From Pseudomonadota bacterium (GTDB taxonomy: Bacteria; Myxococcota_A; Polyangia; Polyangiales; Ga0077539): a stretch of 9,908 nucleotides of DNA. The translations under genes and the position numbers were made by a program. Below, piece by piece: positions 6,801 through 9,908 of the stretch. Each line of letters opens with the position of its first letter. Within the stretch, counting starts at the first letter, position 1. The stretch lies in contig JAEYZO010000639.1 in the NCBI GenBank assembly GCA_023428035.1, forward strand, positions 1 to 9,908. The letters run 5' to 3'. The notes below the pieces were generated by a model. The model was given only the letters and a program-made list of their open reading frames with translations. It did not search any database and was not told the DNA's origin.

Positions 6801-9437
6801 ATGAGCTCCCCGTCCCGTAGCTGGCGTATGGAGGGCTACGCCCCTGACGCCAAGGCCGCCCTCGCGGGTGCCCAGAGCCTCGCTGACGAGAGGGCCCACG
6901 CCGAGGTCGACGCGATCCACCTGCTGTATCGCCTGCTCGACCGCGACCCGCTCACGCAGCAGTCCTTCGGGATGGCGGGCTACGACCCGGGAGACCTCCT
7001 CGTGGAGTGCGAGGCCGTGCTGCGCAAGATCCCGCAGGTGCCCGGCGCGGTGGCCTACGTCTCTCCGAAGCTCTTGGGGGTGGGCACGCGCGCCGAGTCC
7101 GAGGCCTCGCGCGAGGCGAGCTCGGTGCGGGTGCGTCACCTCGTGCTCGCGCTGGTGAACGAGGTCACGGGCCTCGTAGGGGCCGTGCTGCGCGCGCTCG
7201 ACGTCGACGCCGAGAAGGTGCGCTCGGCGCTGAAGGCCCTCCCCGACGCGCTCTCCGAGGCCGGCGCCGCGGCGGTGGCCCCGTCGTCGAGCGGGGGATC
7301 GTTCGGTGGGGGAACGACCCAGCCCGCCGACCCGAGCGTGCTCGGGAGGTACACCCGCGACCTCATCGCCGAGGCGAAGGACGACCGCTTCGACCCCATC
7401 GTGGGCCGCGACGGCGAGCTGCGACGGCTCCTCCAGGTGATCGCGCGGCGGCAGAAGAACAGCCCCGTGTTGGTGGGAGAGCCCGGCGTCGGAAAGCGCG
7501 CCATCGTCTACGCGCTCGCGTCTCGACTCGCGCAGGGCGACGTGCCCGCGCCTCTGAGGAAGAAGCGGCTGATGCAGCTCGACCTGGGCCTGCTGGTCGC
7601 GGGCGCGAAGCTCCGAGGAGAGCTCGAAGACCGCCTGCGCCAAGTGCTCCAGGCCGCGGCGGCGATGGACGGCGACGTGATCTTGTTCGTCGACGAGCTG
7701 CACTCGCTCTTCGGGAGCAGCTCGGTGGGCTCGGGCCCGGCGGACCTGTTGAAGCCCGCGCTCACTCGGGGAGAGGTGCAGATCATCGGCACCACCACCC
7801 CCGCGGAGTACAAGAAGAACATCGAGAAGGACGCGGCGCTGTCGCGGCTCTTCGCCATCCTCGCGGTCGAGGCCCCGAGCGAGGACGAGGCCCTCGCGAT
7901 GTGCCGCGGCGTGGTGGAGCGCTACGAGGTGCACCACGGCGTGCGCGTGACCGACCCCGCGGTGGTCGCCGCGGTGAAGCTGGCCAAGCGCTACCTCTCG
8001 GGCAGGGAGCTCCCCGACAAGGCCATCGACCTCATCGATGAGGCCGCGGCGCAGTGCCGGCTCGCGCTCGATGGAGGTCCGCCCGAGCTCGACTCGCTCC
8101 AGCGGCAGTTGTCGGCGTTGGAGGCCCAGCACCGCTCGCTGGTGGACGAGGACGACGCGAGCTCGGTGGAGGTGCGCGGAAAGGTCGAGGCGGAGCTCGC
8201 GCGGGTGCGAGAGGCCCTGCGCGCGATGCAGCCGCGGTGGGAGCGGCAGCGGAGCGTGATCGCGGCGGCGCGGGCGGCGAGGGAGAGGATCCTCACGCTG
8301 CGCACGGAGCGAGACCGCGCGGCGCACACGGGCGACACGGCGCGGGCGTCGCGGCTCGCGACGGGAGAGATCCCCGAAGCCGAGCGCGCGCTGATGGACG
8401 CTGAGAAGGCCCTCGCCTCGGAGGAGCCCCTGCTGCTCTCGACGAGCGTGGGCGCCGAGGGCATCGCGCGGGTGGTGGAGCAGTGGACGGCGGTGCCCGT
8501 GAGCAAGCTCCTCGCGAGCGAGACCGAGAAGCTCCTGAAGATGGAGGACCACCTGCGCGACCGGGTGGTGGGTCAGGACAGCGCCGTGCACCTCATCGCG
8601 AAGGCCGTGCGCCGCGGGCGCGTGGGCCTGAGGGACCCGGGCAAGCCCATCGGATCGTTCTTGTGTCTGGGCCCGACGGGCGTGGGGAAGACCGAGCTCG
8701 CCAAGGCCCTCGCGGAGTTCCTCTTCGACGACGAGAACGCGCTGGTGCGCCTCGACATGAGCGAGTTCATGGAGAAGGGCTCGGTGTGGAGGCTCATCGG
8801 CTCTCCCACGGGCTTCGTCGACAGCGAGTCGGGCGGAATGCTCACCGAGGCGATCCGTCGGAGGCCCTTCTCCGTGGTGCTCTTCGATGAGGTCGAGAAG
8901 GCGCACCCCGACACCTTCAACATCCTGCTGCAGGTGCTCGACGACGGGAGGCTCAGCGACAACCGCGGTCAGCTCGCGAACTTCAGCGACACCGTGATCG
9001 TGATGACCAGCAACATCGGCGCGCCGCGCATCCTCGAGGCCACCGAGGCGGGCGCGTCGGACGACACGCTGCGCGAAGAGATCCAGGAGGAGCTGAAGAA
9101 GCACTTCCGACCAGAGTTCCTCAACCGGGTGGATGACACCCTGATCTTCGACCGGCTGAGCAAGAAGGCCCTGCGCGGCATCGTCGACATCCAGCTCCGG
9201 CGCCTGTCTCGCCTCCTCGCCGAGAACCGCATCTCCCTCGACGTGACCCCCGCCGCGAGGGACCTCCTCACCGACCTCGGGTATGACCCCGCATACGGGG
9301 CGCGCCCGCTGAAGCGCGTGATCCTGAAGCAGTTGCAAGACCCGGTGGCGGAGGAGCTCCTCCGCGGGGGCTACCGACCCGGAGAGACCGTGCGCGTCGA
9401 CGTGGGCGACGACGGCTTCTCCTTCGCGAAGGTGTGA
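6801..9437 (+). CDS. ClpB-type AAA+ unfoldase/disaggregase paralogue with degenerate first ATPase domain
   Basis: Predicted cytoplasmic hexameric protein-remodelling ATPase of 878 residues. In order it has a Clp N domain (about 10-148), a Ser/Gly-rich linker (about 155-178), NBD1 (about 180-415), a complete ClpB-length coiled-coil M domain (about 416-540) and NBD2 (from about 580). NBD2 is intact: Walker A GPTGVGKT (624-631), Walker B LFDE (694-697), Arg finger Arg776, sensor-2 GAR (833-835). NBD1 keeps its Walker B Asp298-Glu299. Its Walker A reads GEPGVGKR, with Arg233 for Thr; the pore loop has Leu271 where Tyr is usual; one of two Arg-finger residues is Leu350. There is no IGL/IGF loop for ClpP, which argues against ClpA/ClpC, and the M domain separates it from ClpV. 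ATG6801 lacks a Shine-Dalgarno; Met10 (6828) is an alternative. It follows the lipase gene by 16 nt and is coupled to the next gene. Confidence 0.9.
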   Translation: MSSPSRSWRMEGYAPDAKAALAGAQSLADERAHAEVDAIHLLYRLLDRDPLTQQSFGMAGYDPGDLLVECEAVLRKIPQVPGAVAYVSPKLLGVGTRAESEASREASSVRVRHLVLALVNEVTGLVGAVLRALDVDAEKVRSALKALPDALSEAGAAAVAPSSSGGSFGGGTTQPADPSVLGRYTRDLIAEAKDDRFDPIVGRDGELRRLLQVIARRQKNSPVLVGEPGVGKRAIVYALASRLAQGDVPAPLRKKRLMQLDLGLLVAGAKLRGELEDRLRQVLQAAAAMDGDVILFVDELHSLFGSSSVGSGPADLLKPALTRGEVQIIGTTTPAEYKKNIEKDAALSRLFAILAVEAPSEDEALAMCRGVVERYEVHHGVRVTDPAVVAAVKLAKRYLSGRELPDKAIDLIDEAAAQCRLALDGGPPELDSLQRQLSALEAQHRSLVDEDDASSVEVRGKVEAELARVREALRAMQPRWERQRSVIAAARAARERILTLRTERDRAAHTGDTARASRLATGEIPEAERALMDAEKALASEEPLLLSTSVGAEGIARVVEQWTAVPVSKLLASETEKLLKMEDHLRDRVVGQDSAVHLIAKAVRRGRVGLRDPGKPIGSFLCLGPTGVGKTELAKALAEFLFDDENALVRLDMSEFMEKGSVWRLIGSPTGFVDSESGGMLTEAIRRRPFSVVLFDEVEKAHPDTFNILLQVLDDGRLSDNRGQLANFSDTVIVMTSNIGAPRILEATEAGASDDTLREEIQEELKKHFRPEFLNRVDDTLIFDRLSKKALRGIVDIQLRRLSRLLAENRISLDVTPAARDLLTDLGYDPAYGARPLKRVILKQLQDPVAEELLRGGYRPGETVRVDVGDDGFSFAKV
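9428..9432 (+). promoter_or_regulatory. Ribosome binding site deciding the start of the AgmX-like gene
   Basis: GAAGG lies 7 nt before GTG9440 but only 1 nt before GTG9434. It therefore favours 9440, which begins MRVASVAALL and looks like a normal signal peptide. The site lies inside the last codons of the clpB-like gene, so the two genes are closely coupled with either start. Confidence 0.5.
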
Positions 9438-9439
9438 CG

Positions 9440-9865
9440 GTGCGCGTCGCGTCTGTCGCCGCGCTGCTGGCGCTCGCGCTGACCCTAGGGGCAGAGGCTC
9501 AACCGCGGAGACGTCCGCGGCGACCGCGACGACGCGCGGCGGCGGTGGAGGCGGTGCTGCCGCCCACGCACGGGCGGATCCCACCCGAGGCCGCGCAGGG
9601 GGTGCTCGCGACGCGCAACGACCAGGTGCGGGGCTGCTACAACACCGCGCTCCGCGCCGCGCCGGGGGTGATCCGCGGAGAGGTCACGGTGCGCCTGCGC
9701 GTCGAGGAAGACGGCCACGTCTCACGCACCAGCGCGAGCGGGGAGTCGTCGCTCACGGGCCTCGCGCGCTGCATCGAGGGGGCGCTGCGCACCCTGCGCT
9801 TCCCTGCGCCGACGGGAGGGGCCGCCACGGTGACGGCGCCCTACGTGTTCGCGCCGGAGGGCTGA
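9440..9865 (+). CDS. Secreted AgmX/PglI C-terminal domain-like protein
   Basis: Small exported protein of 141 residues from GTG9440, or 143 from the overlapping GTG9434. It has a signal peptide ending at AEA|QP near residue 20, then a strongly basic segment of about 13 residues rich in Arg and Pro. The rest resembles the AgmX/PglI or TonB-like C-terminal domain common in myxobacteria: a helix ending in RGCYNTAL, GEVTVRLRVEEDGHV strands, RCIEGALRTLRFPAP, and a final TAPYVF strand. The two conserved cysteines, in GCY and RCI, could form a disulfide outside the cytoplasm. Family members are linked to gliding or outer-membrane complexes, but this protein is too short to span the periplasm, and its function is unknown. 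It is coupled to the clpB-like gene. Confidence 0.75.
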   Translation: MRVASVAALLALALTLGAEAQPRRRPRRPRRRAAAVEAVLPPTHGRIPPEAAQGVLATRNDQVRGCYNTALRAAPGVIRGEVTVRLRVEEDGHVSRTSASGESSLTGLARCIEGALRTLRFPAPTGGAATVTAPYVFAPEG

Positions 9866-9870
9866 ACCCC

Positions 9871-9908
9871 GTGAAGCGCTCCCTCGCGGCGGTGGTGCTC
9901 TGCGGGGC
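9871..9908 (+). CDS. Start of a further exported protein (partial)
   Basis: A GTG at 9871 lies 5 nt after the previous stop, with GGAGG at 9856-9860 (10 nt away) as a good ribosome binding site. The twelve complete visible codons read MKRSLAAVVLCG, a basic start followed by a hydrophobic run typical of a signal peptide, with a cysteine that could belong to a lipobox. The frame is open to the window edge. It is probably the next gene of the same operon; its function cannot be judged. Confidence 0.5.
   Translation, partial: MKRSLAAVVLCG

Noticed and set aside
6801..9437. ClpA, ClpC or type VI secretion ClpV as identity of the AAA+ protein
   Set aside because: There is no IGL/IGF ClpP-binding loop, the M domain has full ClpB length, and linker and pore motifs resemble ClpB. 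No type VI genes are present.
6648..9584. Very long open frame (978 codons) on the minus strand
   Set aside because: It mirrors the whole clpB-like gene. Its translation is low-complexity Arg/His/Val/Glu-rich sequence with no recognisable domain, the expected effect of high GC at third positions.
1..9908. CRISPR array, insertion sequence, phage, toxin-antitoxin or other defence system
   Set aside because: No regularly spaced repeats, terminal inverted repeats, transposase motifs or defence domains were seen. The only clear repeat is the two-copy linker duplication.

Overview
The window is very GC-rich DNA, tightly packed and heavily biased to G or C at third codon positions. GTG starts are frequent (bioD, the lipase gene, the last two genes). 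It carries an AgmX/PglI-type C-terminal domain protein and a lipase-type exported lipoprotein. This suggests a chromosomal segment of a myxobacterium, probably of the Polyangia/Sandaracinus kind. The assignment is inferred from composition and gene families, not from a database match. No tRNA, rRNA, insertion sequence, CRISPR array, phage gene or attachment site was seen.

Region 1 (1-2827): bioF and bioD overlap by 4 nt and give two of the last three steps before biotin synthase in biotin biosynthesis. bioA and bioB are not in the window. A DnaJ/CbpA-type co-chaperone gene converges on bioD so closely that the two stop codons overlap.

Region 2 (2828-4527): a 114-nt divergent spacer holds a plausible promoter. 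It is followed by uppS and cdsA, a classic envelope-lipid pair overlapping by 25 nt. UppS makes the C55 carrier lipid for peptidoglycan, and CdsA makes CDP-diacylglycerol for phospholipids.

Region 3 (4528-6784): gcvT (T protein of the glycine cleavage system) lies on the minus strand with its stop directly abutting that of cdsA. A 58-nt divergent spacer separates gcvT from a predicted lipoprotein with a family I triacylglycerol-lipase-like fold. That protein has a proline/aspartate-rich linker containing a 33-bp tandem duplication.

Region 4 (6801-9908): a full-length ClpB-type AAA+ protein has an intact second ATPase ring. Its first ring has lost the Walker A Thr, the pore-loop Tyr and one of the two Arg-finger residues. 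It is tightly coupled to a small secreted AgmX/PglI-like protein, and a further exported protein begins at the window edge. This last region is the least ordinary part. It looks like a divergent unfoldase/disaggregase paralogue linked to envelope proteins, whereas the other genes are mainly housekeeping. There are no gene-free stretches longer than about 115 nt.
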